A DNA stretch of 64,000 nucleotides, taken from the NCBI GenBank assembly GCA_935421135.1, contig OW285189.1:23872298-23936297 (forward strand), written 5' to 3'. Positions within the stretch are counted from its first letter, which is position 1. Every line of letters starts with the position of its first letter. The DNA comes from Bugulina stolonifera (Eukaryota > Bryozoa > Gymnolaemata > Cheilostomatida > Bugulidae). A program made the position numbers and the translations under genes. Below the pieces are notes generated by a model. It worked only from the letters and a program-made list of their open reading frames with translations. It was not told the DNA's origin and searched no databases. Below are positions 14,101-23,939 of the stretch, piece by piece.

Positions 14101-16642
14101 GTTATAGGCTTCTCTTCTGTGTCAGTCAGCTAGTCAGTCATTCAGTCAGTCTCTGAGACCTGAAGTGCATCATGGGATTATCTGCTGCACACTCTCCCTG
14201 TACATAATATGGTATCAGATTATATTATACTCTCTCCTGACTGTCCCTTGCTCACTGGCTTCCTCTAATTAACTGTAACTAATATATGGATTATACTAAT
14301 CTATACTTGGACTACCCTGTTAGCTGCTGGTGACTTACTTACTTACAGTAGTGTATATCATTATGTCAAGTCTGGGGTTCAGGAGCAGATTCAACTTAGC
14401 TAAACCTTGTCCTTATTTTAATACACGAAATTATTATAATACAGTAAATATGCACATTAAAGGGAATGGTGAGCTAAGGTGTAAGCAAAGGTGCATTTAT
14501 TGCTAGTGACTGAAACATTTGGTAAAAACTAGTAATACATTACACACATGCAATTAGTGGGTCACTAAAAAACAGGTGCCACCAGCTGTACTGGTACTTG
14601 TATAGTTCCTTCTATTACTTACCCTTACCAGATGGCTATGTTGCTCTAAATTATGACAGAGCAAATAATGTACAACACAATATTAGCACTTGGACAGTGT
14701 TTACCTAGTTATATGTACATGTAATGTTATATATACAAATTACCTACACATGTACATGTATACCTGCTCCTATGTACTTTTGATGTTCTGCGTATGATAA
14801 CATTTTAAATTGGTAATCAGATTTACGATCAGGATTTGTTTTCTAATTAGTCTAATTCTATTCTAGAAATGTTGCAATTAGAGACCCACCCACAAATCTT
14901 CAAACTTGTCGTAAGCGCTATTGCGAATATGAATATTTCACAAATGGTACACGGAACCTCAAAGGTTAAACATCTAGTTGTAAACTCTCTCACTGATTCA
15001 GTCCGCCTTCCTAGTGTATACTATACAATGTAGTACTGGTCAAAGATAGTGGAAGGAAAGATCATACACTCAATGATAATACCCTGTCCCACTAAATACA
15101 CCCAATTTGGCGGTCCCGACGTTCCGCGAGTCACTTTCCTACCATGGATGTGTTGAGCTTTTAGGTAGCTGATAGACTAGTATCGCGTTTTCTATGATAA
15201 GATATCATTTATATAAGTAGACTGCATATTTAATGCCGCTGTTAGCGATACTATCTGATTGGCCGGCGGAACACCAATAGTAAGAGCGGATTTGTACACA
15301 CAATAGCACAACTCCTTGCTTAATCCGGACCGCGTTTGGAGGGGGGACAGACAGTTTTTGGCCTGAGTTTCCGATCTTCTCTTCCACTATCTTTGTACTG
15401 GTATGTCTACATCTACACTGTGTATATATACTACAACTGGATGTACATGTAGTTCTGTTCTGATATAAAAGGACAAGTTGACACGGTTTTACTGTGGTCT
15501 GCAGTGAACTCTTCCTGGAGAGCTAAAGTTTTTTACAGAATTAATGAAAAATATATTTCTTATAATTCATGGTTGCTAGGATGCTTTCATAGTTGCTAGG
15601 ACTTCTGTTTCAATGGATAATTAAAATACAGTGTTTTGATGTTTTATACAAACTTGTGATTTATATCAAAAAGTAAGAATTTCAAAACCATCGAATCATT
15701 TTACAACAAAAATTATTCACATAAGCCATGAGAATTGAATAAAGGGAATAATTTCTTTCAAAGAATTTGTGGCTTCAGTGTTTTAATTGTCAAAGAAACT
15801 ATCATATAGAGTGGCTCCATTACACTTCTGTTTGAGTATATGTATCATAAATAATATCTACATACTGTCAAGCGTACTACCATCATTACTTATAGATGTT
15901 TTTATAGCAATCTAACATGTATGTATCACCACTTGGGAATCAGTCCTGCTTGTCTCTTGAGACCAATGCTGCTGCTGCTGCTGCCTCTTCCATTCATTAA
16001 ATGCATATATTATAATTTCCCCCTTGGGACCATGCAGTATACATCTTTGATACTCAATTGTGATTGAAGCAAATTCATACACCATAAAGGTCATGCCATA
16101 CACTGCAGTAGGTCATGCTTGTTTTGTAGTTGTTCTTGCTGACTCTATTATATTGTTCTGGATTGTATGTTTTAGCTAAAACTGGGTCCTGGGTAGAGCA
16201 GGGAACTGGCAGTAAACTGGACAATCTGGTAACAGACTCGAGGTACAGCATGACTCAATACTTTGAGAAATACCACCCTCACCTTGCACTCTCTCCAACG
16301 AAGGAACAGGAGTTGTCTACTCGCCCCTCACCTCAGCCGTCACCCTGTAAACCTGCTGTAATAAGTCCTGGCCTAGATAAACCATGTAGACCAAGATCTA
16401 ATTTACCATCTTCTGCAGTGGAGATGGAGGCTCTCCCACATGACCCCTTACATAGCACTCTAATAAGTGAAGATTCTACTCTGACTGGTTTTGACTTGTC
16501 TTGCTCAGATTCTGTCTCAACAATGTCTATGGCTACTACAATGGCAGAGAATGCGTTCCAGGAAGGACTGGCTAAACTAGATGCTAACATAGCTCGACTT
16601 CATGATTCTTTAAAAACATCTCGACTAGGTTCTACCTTGTGA
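2198..16642 (+). CDS. Coiled-coil protein, possibly CCDC14-like (centriolar satellite); 5' end not located
   Basis: Exons chosen by GT-AG signals and phase agreement: 2198-2307 (or 2316), 2522-2660, 2811-2933, 3148-3332, 3473-3677, 3847-4027, 4139-4247, 4580-4707, 7031-7157, 7467-7657, 8598-8671, 8893-9028, 10372-10424, 10616-10707, 16176-16642 (TGA). The first listed exon is entered in the middle of a codon, so at least one upstream exon is missing. The visible part is about 770 residues. A basic Ser/Arg-rich segment (exons 3-5) precedes a charged coiled coil of about 105 residues (exons 9-10, starting K-E-S-K-E-L-K-E-Q-V). The C terminus ends in an F-Q-E-G-L-A-K-L-D-A-N-I-A-R-L helix. That tail and the overall plan recall CCDC14, a centriolar-satellite protein, but this is a weak resemblance. 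The donors of exons 5 and 10 are weak, so those boundaries are least certain. Confidence 0.6.
2305..2390 (+). repeat. Threefold repeat carrying duplicated 5' splice sites
   Basis: About three imperfect copies of a roughly 30-bp unit containing gtatattaggtaagc (third copy gtatatcaggtaagc) start exactly at the end of exon 2198-2307. Each copy contains a strong gtaagc donor. Using the first one (exon end 2316) keeps phase 1 and adds three codons. Confidence 0.6.
5017..6988. repeat. 15-bp satellite array, ~130 units, inside an intron
   Basis: The unit is ctactaYacctcata. Nearly every unit differs only at the single Y position, C or T, and the rest is almost invariant; a handful of units carry ctcgta, cttata or cacact variants. 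The array fills most of the intron between exons ending 4707 and starting 7031 of the coiled-coil gene. The plus strand is almost free of G for nearly 2 kb. Because 15 is divisible by three and the unit has no stop in some frames, long frames run through it on both strands; these are not genes. Confidence 0.95.
7158..8217 (+). other. Intronic sequence around exon 7467-7657
   Basis: Apart from the coiled-coil exon 7467-7657, I see no gene. An open frame reads into this exon from about 7250, but its upstream part looks like intron. The next exon is at 8598. Confidence 0.4.
8218..8552. repeat. Minisatellite of ~18-bp self-complementary units
   Basis: Tandem units of the form cagtacatgcgctgtaca, with variants that replace the centre by atatacact, atacatacac or ataatatacg. 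Each unit contains the palindrome tgtaca, so the array can fold on itself. It lies in the intron before exon 8598-8671. Several overlapping open frames of 110-137 codons run through it on both strands and are artefacts of the periodicity. Confidence 0.9.
9029..10371. other. Intron, AT-rich, nothing recognised
   Basis: Intron of the coiled-coil gene between exons ending 9028 and starting 10372. I see no repeat array, terminal inverted repeats or coding pattern in it. Confidence 0.4.
11057..12663 (-). mobile_element. 1.6-kb hAT-like non-autonomous DNA transposon, copy A
   Basis: Terminal inverted repeats start taggcctgcaccg and end cgtgcaggccta. The flanking 8-bp target duplication gtttgggg is perfect (11049-11056 and 12664-12671). 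The ends are rich in short cggtg, accggtt and ccgaac motifs, like the subterminal repeats bound by hAT transposases. The orientation is opposite to copies B and C. There is no transposase frame: the longest frames are 71 codons (11669-11884) and 62 codons (12436-12624), both minus strand. The inner part has a donor (gtggag|gtaata) and an acceptor (ttttgtag|) on the minus strand. It sits in the last intron of the coiled-coil gene. An 8-bp duplication fits hAT, but P, Merlin and Zisupton also make duplications of about this length. Confidence 0.88.
12672..13880. other. Intron, nothing recognised
   Basis: Rest of the last intron of the coiled-coil gene, to the right of transposon copy A. I see no coding exon; short open frames here lack domain patterns. 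Confidence 0.4.
13888..14040. repeat. 20-bp tandem repeat, ~8 units
   Basis: Units of ttactagctgtaggtctgta with single-base variants (taactagctg, ttactagctc). It lies in the last intron of the coiled-coil gene. Confidence 0.9.
15041..15395. mobile_element. Short MITE with ~25-bp inverted repeats and 7-bp target duplication
   Basis: The left end caaagatagtggaag matches the inverted right end. The repeats continue for about ten more bases with mismatches. Both flanks carry tactggt (15034-15040 and 15396-15402). The body is about 355 bp, more GC-rich than its surroundings and without a protein-coding pattern. It is a non-autonomous DNA transposon inside the last intron of the coiled-coil gene. 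A 7-bp duplication does not point to one superfamily; hAT or a Mutator relative is possible. Confidence 0.75.
15967..15983. repeat. (CTG)n microsatellite
   Basis: About five and a half CTG units, in the last intron of the coiled-coil gene. Confidence 0.85.
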
Positions 16643-17509
16643 TGAGAGATTGCATGCTGCTTGTACCTGAACAGTTTATCTAAAACCACTGTGTAGTGTT
16701 TATGGTTTGATTGAATATGGTGTGCTCCTGGTGCTTCATAGTAGTTACCTCCACCTGTTTTATACGGCAATACTTTGACAGATGCTACTGGATAAGACCC
16801 TGAGCCCCTACCATAAGAGCACATACATGTACATGTATTGTGTACTGTGTTTTACGAGTTTGTGAATGTATAGTAACCCAGCACTGCTGGGTTGCTCCAA
16901 CACGTCCTTTTATTACTGTTCTTCCAGAATCTATTGAAATACTGCTATGTGTTGGTGTGTTTCTATTTATTTATTTATTTATTACTAAGACTATACTATG
17001 TGATTTATACAATAGTTAATACAACAACAACAAAGTGCTCCAGATATAAATATTTTATAAAATAAAATAAATTTGTCTCGGAAAATAAATATTCTTTTAG
17101 CAACAAGTCTTTTGATAAAATTGAGCAAATTAGTGGAATACAATTATAGAGTAGCAGGCTAGAGCCAAAATCAGCAGACAATATGCATGCATAAATTAAA
17201 TAAAAAAAATTTACATACAAAAATATTAAATAAATTATCTTTCTGTTATGTTTCAATTCTGTGCAGAACGAACTAGAAATAACATTAGTGCCCGGATTGT
17301 CTTAAACAAAAAATAAAAATGGATGCCTTTGGCAATACTTCTGCTATAGGATAGATGCATGGAAAGAAGATGCATAAATGACTAATTAATAAACAACGAT
17401 TGATTTCCGTAATCATAATTAAAATGTACTGATATTCAACTCTACAGCTGGCTTGGCGGGTGCTGGTTTGGCTGCACACTTTCTTACCATCTTAGCAGTT
17501 ACCACTGAC
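16643..17509. other. Convergent 3' regions
   Basis: This stretch separates the stop of the plus-strand coiled-coil gene from the stop of the minus-strand 109-residue gene. It contains an attt-rich run near 16961-16985 that reads as overlapping aataaa signals on the minus strand, which could serve the minus-strand transcript. No coding exon seen. Confidence 0.45.
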
Positions 17510-20500
17510 TCATATAGTCGTTATTCTGTTGAATATACATGTAGAAAAAATGGTAATAATGTTATCATATAATTTATGGGAAAATAATATTAGGAAATGA
17601 AAAAGAGAGATAATTTGTCTGACTAAGATCATCTATTTCCTAAAATCTCTAATCATGTCCCGGCAGATGAGTTATATATAACATCCTATAGTGACGGTGT
17701 ATGCATCCATAGTTTATATTCAATAATAATTGAGGTATATAATCTGAAGACATAAAATAAGATTAAAATAGGAGAATGATCCATTTGGCTGCCTAACAAC
17801 ATGCAGGATCTACACTGATGCATAAAATAGTAAATTAAAAATTGAACAAATATTGGACAATCACATTAGGTCTAGCTACATGATTACATAACATTACCTA
17901 ACATATTTTAATATCTGCAATATTTAAAAGAGTGTTAGGCCTACACTCTTTATGTAATATAGTACCATAATAATTATATGAGGTCTACTTACATTGTACC
18001 TGCCCTTTATCTTCGCACTATATTCATTTTGCTGTTGATTGTACACATCCATCCTTCTTTGCCTAACACAGAAAGGAAATTCTACAGTATGACTATTATT
18101 ATATTGTACTAGAATAGTAGGAGTTATCTAACCTTGTGATGCGTACAGAGACGGCAACAGCCTGCTAGTAAGTGGAGAAAAGTGCAATAGCATTGGGTCA
18201 AACTAGGCAGGTACACTGCACATCTGCCATTCCAAAATAATGTCTATAACAGTGCTATACCCTCATCTCTAACATTGGTGGGTAATCAGTCTATTTACTA
18301 TATTATGCTACAAAGTAAATACTGCTACGTATGGTCATGGGATGCTAAATGGTAATTATTTCCCTGGAGGATCTTGTCAAACCAATTCTATGCATCAACC
18401 AGATACTACATACATGTACATGTATTATTATATTATACAAGCTGCATTACAATTATAAGCTGCTAAATATAAGCTATAATGTTAGTTTAGACTTTGAGCG
18501 CCAACCAGCACTGCACTCACAGTACCACCCAGTATTACACTCACAGTAGCCAAGCGTTGGTTTTACTTATGCCACTATGAAAGCATAACCACTACTAACT
18601 AGGACTACCACCAGGGAAAAGTGAAATATTAAACTAGATACAGAAATGACCATTCCCCAAACTGGAGGGCTGGACAGCCTACAGTGTATGTCTTGGTATG
18701 ATGGTCAGCCCTCTCACTCCACTACATTCTACTCTCTACTCAAATGTTGTAGCGTCACACTGTACTGTAAGTGTCTAGTCACTTCTCCATCAAATTAAGT
18801 GTATAAAACAGATTTTACTATCCATTCACTATAATTATTCTACATTGTATATACTGGTAGCATTTACTACTACTGTAGAAATAATTAGAGTATTTGGGTG
18901 GAAGAAATGTCACCATGATACAACCAGGACCAATATGTAGATACCTAAAAGTATGCAATACAAGTATCCTACATGTACATTATTTTATCTCCTTGTCAGT
19001 TCATCAAGACATAATATTATAAGACATTTCACTGGTAATCTATTATACCCAGAGCAGGGTATTATATGCTATAATAACCTGAAAGCCTAGTAGGCCTACT
19101 TAATGTGCATGCAATGTAGATTATACATGTAGAATGTAGAACATACATGTAGAATGTAGATCATACATGTAGAACGTAGAATGTAGATTATACATGTAGA
19201 ATGTAGATCATACATGTAGAACGTAGAATGTAGATTATACATGTACATGTAGAATGTAGATCATACATGTAGAATGTATAGATTATACATGTAGATTACA
19301 GATGTCTATTAATCTATATGCAAACCTAACCAAACAGCAGTTAGGCAGGTTATTACATATTTTTAATTTGAGCAGCAGCAATTATGAGCAGCCTATCATA
19401 AGCTATAGCCAAACTTATAATGCAAGTGTATTGTATTGTAAGTACAGGACTGTATGTACGTGTAAGCTAGTACACTATTCTAGTGCATATATATACATGT
19501 ATATACGGTATGTGTCACATGATTGTATCATAGGCTATGTAGGACTACTTGAGTACTTATGCAAGGGCTAATATAGGGCATTGACATTGAAGATAATTAT
19601 CCTCCACTCACACACACACTAGACAGCCGTAAGCACATGCTGCTGCTGCCAGTGTTCACATTGTCTCTACAGAGAGCTGCCAGTGGTATAATCTGGCTGA
19701 CATAACATTATATCACCATAAACTGAGCTAGTGTTTACATTGTACAATCTATGAGTTATACTCAAATGTTCACCTCCTTATGAAATACCCTCAAAGTAAT
19801 ACTGGCTAATTTCAAATAGATGATAATATATGGTATAGAAAGCTATAAAAAGGGAGGAGTGTTTGATGTACCAAACTAATACAATTGAGTCAAATCTCTC
19901 TACCAAACAAAGTAATATAATTTTACTTCAATCAAAACCTATAATATAAATTACATAGTAGTCATGTTGCATATTAAATTAATTTGATAAGAAAAACTGT
20001 AGATGTAAAATGAACACTCATCCCAATGGTAAGTATAGTGATGTGAATAAATTTATATTCTCCTTACATACATAATAATAACTCAGCTGCTACAGCTGTT
20101 ATGGTAAATATAATAGTGTATTGTATAAAATAAAGCAGAATATAGGTTCAACTTGCACCAAATACCCATTAACTTTATTGTTATAATTGCATTGTTTATG
20201 TGGACTAAAAATCTGATTTGATTATATAATGATTAGACTAATCAATGGCTATTAGTTACAGTGTATGCAATACTGGAATGCAAAGTTAATTAGCAGGATA
20301 ATCTTGTCTACATTGCCATGAATAATGTTGAACAATATTGAACCAAGTATAACATAAATAGTTACACTATATTCAAATGTTTGCATACTACCCTGGTAGC
20401 CTAATATAATACTAGCAGTTAGTAACACTCATTGCACTGCCAGCATTATATTACTATATTTATGACTTTTTGGTAGCCAATATAACCGCTATGTCAAGTC

Positions 20501-21919
20501 CAGCTGGCATTTGTACAGTCTGGTTGGGCCTGGTAGCCTGACTTAGTACAGCCCTGAGTTTAGTCATACAAATTACAGCCAAACTACGAAGTTGTCCTCT
20601 CTCAATATCCTAAACTGCTATATTATACCATACCCAGTGTAGTGCTGTCTTTTCATAATGTTATAGTTACATTGAATACGTTACATGTAAGACGTATATC
20701 AAATATTATAGCAAGATTTTAGGTATCAACACTAGCACATCAGAATGCTGGGTAAAACATTGAATTAGCTGTAGGCCTACTACCAGTATTTAATAGGAAC
20801 CAAGTCTAAAGTATTCTGGCATTGATTTCTTAGCCATCACTCTTTGCAACAAAGCTATTTAAATGTTACATTTACATGATAAAATCAATTGTTGTAACAA
20901 TATTTTAAACTTCAAACAAGAACAGCATATACACGCATTTATATGAAGACTGCTTGCTCTAGGAGTATATGATAGATCAAAGGCAGTGGGTACATCATAG
21001 ATACATGTACTTTATATTTATGGGCTATACACACAGGAGACTACACCTAATATAATACATGCCAGATCATCTATAACTTTGTCTAATTATATTATAATAT
21101 TGTATAACAAATAAGGGAAATACTGAGAAAACTTCTCACTACTGAAAATGTTTCTAGATAAAAGAAAGAGTAGGTTTGAATACTACAATTACATTAGATA
21201 CTGAATGTGATTAGTGAATGGTGTAATTGCTACTTGTATCATGTATTAACCAAAAGGGCTTCGAATTCTAGCAAATAATATAATTATAAATTATTATTGT
21301 ACACAGTATCTAACTTTCCTAGATGTTTAGTGTTAGATAGCTATCACTTACTTGTCAACAGACTTAGCATTGTGACCATCTATTCCTGGTGGACTTCCTA
21401 CAACCCTGCACTGAGATCTGGAGTAGAGTTCTCTCTCATATGAGGAGCCACCAGTTATGGGGTTGTTACTGTTTGAGTAAACCGCTGGCATCTACAGAAA
21501 GAAGCATCTAATCATCTCAACATGATATGGGTAGACCCTGAGCCAATTCAATGGCTCTGGGTAGACCTATGCTTTTTACATATCAGTTGACAAATTTAAA
21601 ATCCTTGCATAAAACAACATGACATACCACAGAAGAACTCTAAAAGCTGATTGGCTGTTGAGCCATCAGAGACAATAAAATAATAAATTCATCATAAATT
21701 CTTGGTAGATATAGCTGGCTAAAAATTTTAATCTGAAAAATGTGCCAGTCAATAGACATGACTACTTGTGCATCAACACTCTACAATATTTTGTTTGATG
21801 ACACATACCTGACCACTGGGTATGGATGCTTGCATTTGTTTTTCCCAGTTGGCCTTCCTCAGGTAGACTCTCTCCTTCCTTCTAGCCTCATTGTGCTCTT
21901 GGATACCAGAGGCAGCCAT
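17510..21919 (-). CDS. Small 109-residue basic/polar protein, unrecognised
   Basis: Four coding exons on the minus strand: 21919-21809 (ATG), 21491-21352, 18062-18000 and 17525-17510 (TGA). Phases agree at every junction (0, 2, 2) and the total is 330 nt, an exact multiple of three. The start is the first ATG after the acceptor near 21943. The protein starts M-A-A-S-G-I-Q-E-H-N-E-A-R-R-K-E-R, has a charged N-terminal helix, then a Ser/Asn/Gly-rich middle (S-N-S-N-N-P-I-T-G-G-S-S-Y), then a short Q-R-R-M-D-V-Y-N-Q-Q-Q-N-E-Y stretch, and ends I-T-T-I. There is no signal peptide or membrane segment. I do not recognise the family. The first 21 bases after the last acceptor decide the C terminus, so a different terminal exon is possible. 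A 5' UTR exon ends at about 22338. Confidence 0.6.
18063..19105. other. Intron of the 109-residue gene, nothing recognised
   Basis: Left part of the long intron between exons 21491-21352 and 18062-18000. I see no coding pattern. Confidence 0.4.
19108..19300. repeat. Tandem repeat of atgtaga/catacatgtaga units
   Basis: About nine units of roughly 20 bp, alternating gattatacatgtagaatgta and gatcatacatgtagaacgta. Some pairs form a 40-bp higher-order unit. It lies in the long intron of the 109-residue gene. Confidence 0.85.
19301..21351. other. Intron of the 109-residue gene, nothing recognised
   Basis: Right part of the long intron. AT-rich, without coding or transposon-end patterns that I can support. 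Confidence 0.4.
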
Positions 21920-22337
21920 ATTTTAAGTAAATCAACCTACAACTAGGGAGTAACAAACTGGAGGATAACTAAACACTACCATACTTGGGTTGAAGTAGCA
22001 TAATATTTACATTAACTCTACCACAATACCACACTACTATTACCAACACAACACCCTGCGCTAATAAAACTACATCCTATTTCAACCAACAAGATATGTG
22101 TAGCATAAAGTAGATTGTCTTTTTTACCCATGGGAGGCAATAAAAGATGCTAGCTGATACCCAATACCTATTTTAACACTATTTACCCAAGAAATGATAC
22201 AATTCAATCACAGATGGCTTAGAAAACTGGAAGGCTAGTTATTGTATTGCTATATAGTCACCTTACTTTATCTAAATACAGTCACAAATCAACAAAATAA
22301 TGTTATCAGTAAAAGATCGTTGTTGATTGAACTTACC

Positions 22338-22450
22338 TCACTCCTGTCTAAATACTGTACATACAGCAGAGATTGCCAACACTGACTGGTCATGCAAGTC
22401 AGTTCAATAACAGCAGCGATTGTCGTTGCTTGGCAACTGCAACATTGAGT
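22338..22450 (-). promoter_or_regulatory. Probable 5' UTR exon and promoter area of the 109-residue gene
   Basis: On the minus strand, a good donor (gag|gtaagtt) at 22338 lies upstream of the acceptor (ctccctag) just before the coding exon. This indicates a spliced 5' UTR. The exon start is unknown; the upper bound given is a guess. Confidence 0.4.
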
Positions 22451-22459
22451 TTATTCACT

Positions 22460-23202
22460 CTCCCACAAAAGAATCAGCCCAATAGACTGTGCTATGCAGC
22501 ATTATATAAGCAGTTGAATAGCAGGCTATTATCTGATAGTGTTTGATATTGTTATCATCCAAGCAATGAGAATAATAGAAGACCACTAAATGAAACATAA
22601 AATGTAAAGGTATCAATAGCAGATATGACAATGTACCTTCTACTGGCAGCTAGCATGTAATGGCAGCACACTGTAGATGCAGCTAGAGTAAAGGATACCT
22701 TGTCTAGGTCTGTTGTAAACTTGTATTGATATGTACACTGAATTACACATATAAACATACATAATAGCAGATTGCATTTCACATTGCAATGAAAGTAGTA
22801 GAACAGAAAATAAATTGGGAAGATCATAGCTAGTTGGGTCCATAATGTTGAATAAAAAGCATGTAAGTGTATAAAATAATATACAGCCTTTCTAACTCTA
22901 ACAATAGAACAGGACGTGAACACTGATAATATGTACTGAAGCTATACTACGAGTAAATAGCAATCACAATTCATTAGCAGTACTTGTTTGTATACATGAT
23001 GAATACTGCCAAATTCAGCAAATACTATGACTAAGGTCTAAAGTAGATTGTCTGCCGACTCGTTTACATATTATTAGCTATAATTACAATAGATATGTAC
23101 GAGATAAGAAACTAAAAACGGGAAGAGATCATTGAGACCAGTCCACGCCATTGATGTCTAAACGTTGTTATATTACAGAGTTGGATTAGCATACCCTTGT
23201 AT
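22460..23202. other. Intergenic, nothing recognised
   Basis: Lies between the 5' end of the 109-residue gene and the stop of the EF-hand gene. A 122-codon minus-strand frame (22555-22923) has no domain pattern. Confidence 0.4.
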
Positions 23203-23826
23203 TTAGATTAATGGACCCCATAGATGCCGGCTACAGTGTTTCTCATCAGTGGTAGTGAAAAATGCTTGACCAACAGCAATAAAATCCGTTTTTCTAATCT
23301 CTTGTTTTTGATCGAAACACAATTCAAAAGAACGTTTGGCGTCGGCATTAGATACCCCGATAGCCTCATTATAAATGGTCCATTTCTTGAGATTAACGAC
23401 TCCTGATCCATCGAGATCTACGACACCAAATAGCAGACCCAGTGGTTCCTCCAGCAGCTTCTTGCTGTCAGGTAGTTTAAGTAGGTTTACCATTAATCCA
23501 ACAAACTCCTCCGGAGGTACTTTGTAATCGAAACCCTTATCCTCACCGCAGCACCAAAAATCCTCCCACAGCTGAATGACTAGTCTCTGTATTAGGAAGG
23601 CTCTCTGCTCCCCTAGTCCTCCTTTTGTAGCCAATAGCTTCACTGTTGATTTGAAATCGTTTCGACAAACGAAGCCATCATCATTAATATCCATACGGGT
23701 GAAGTGAGTAAGCATTTTACGCTGCCAAAACTCATTCTCAGCCACGCTATGTCCATTCATTCCTTGAGCCGAGCTGAACAATGTTCTTATACCAGAAGCA
23801 ATGTTAGATATGATGTTAGCATGCAT
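23203..23826 (-). CDS. EF-hand protein of the sarcoplasmic calcium-binding type
   Basis: 207 residues from the ATG at 23826 (M-H-A-N-I-I). A typical SCP-type entry helix F-W-Q-R-K-M-L-T-H-F is followed by EF loop D46-I-N48-D-D50-G-F-V-C-R-N-D57, with D, N, D and D at positions 1, 3, 5 and 12. A later loop, D136-L-D138-G-S140-G-V-V-N144-L-K-K147, has lysine at position 12 in place of the usual acidic residue. The last loop (D-Q-K-Q-E) looks degenerate. The protein ends in the W-G-P-L motif common in this family. It is probably a cytosolic Ca2+ buffer or sensor with one good site. The frame stays open upstream of the chosen ATG to an acceptor at about 23935 (ttgttgtag), so a coding 5' exon adding a longer N terminus is possible; I could not find it. 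Confidence 0.75.
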   Translation of the reverse strand: MHANIISNIASGIRTLFSSAQGMNGHSVAENEFWQRKMLTHFTRMDINDDGFVCRNDFKSTVKLLATKGGLGEQRAFLIQRLVIQLWEDFWCCGEDKGFDYKVPPEEFVGLMVNLLKLPDSKKLLEEPLGLLFGVVDLDGSGVVNLKKWTIYNEAIGVSNADAKRSFELCFDQKQEIRKTDFIAVGQAFFTTTDEKHCSRHLWGPLI

Positions 23827-23939
23827 TCTGCTGTCGAGTATATTGTATCTGCTTATCCCTAATGAGATGAGTATAAATAGTTTGCGGCCAGAAGCTGTTA
23901 TTAAAGTCACGTTTCTTGCCTTCAGCCAGTTACTACAAC

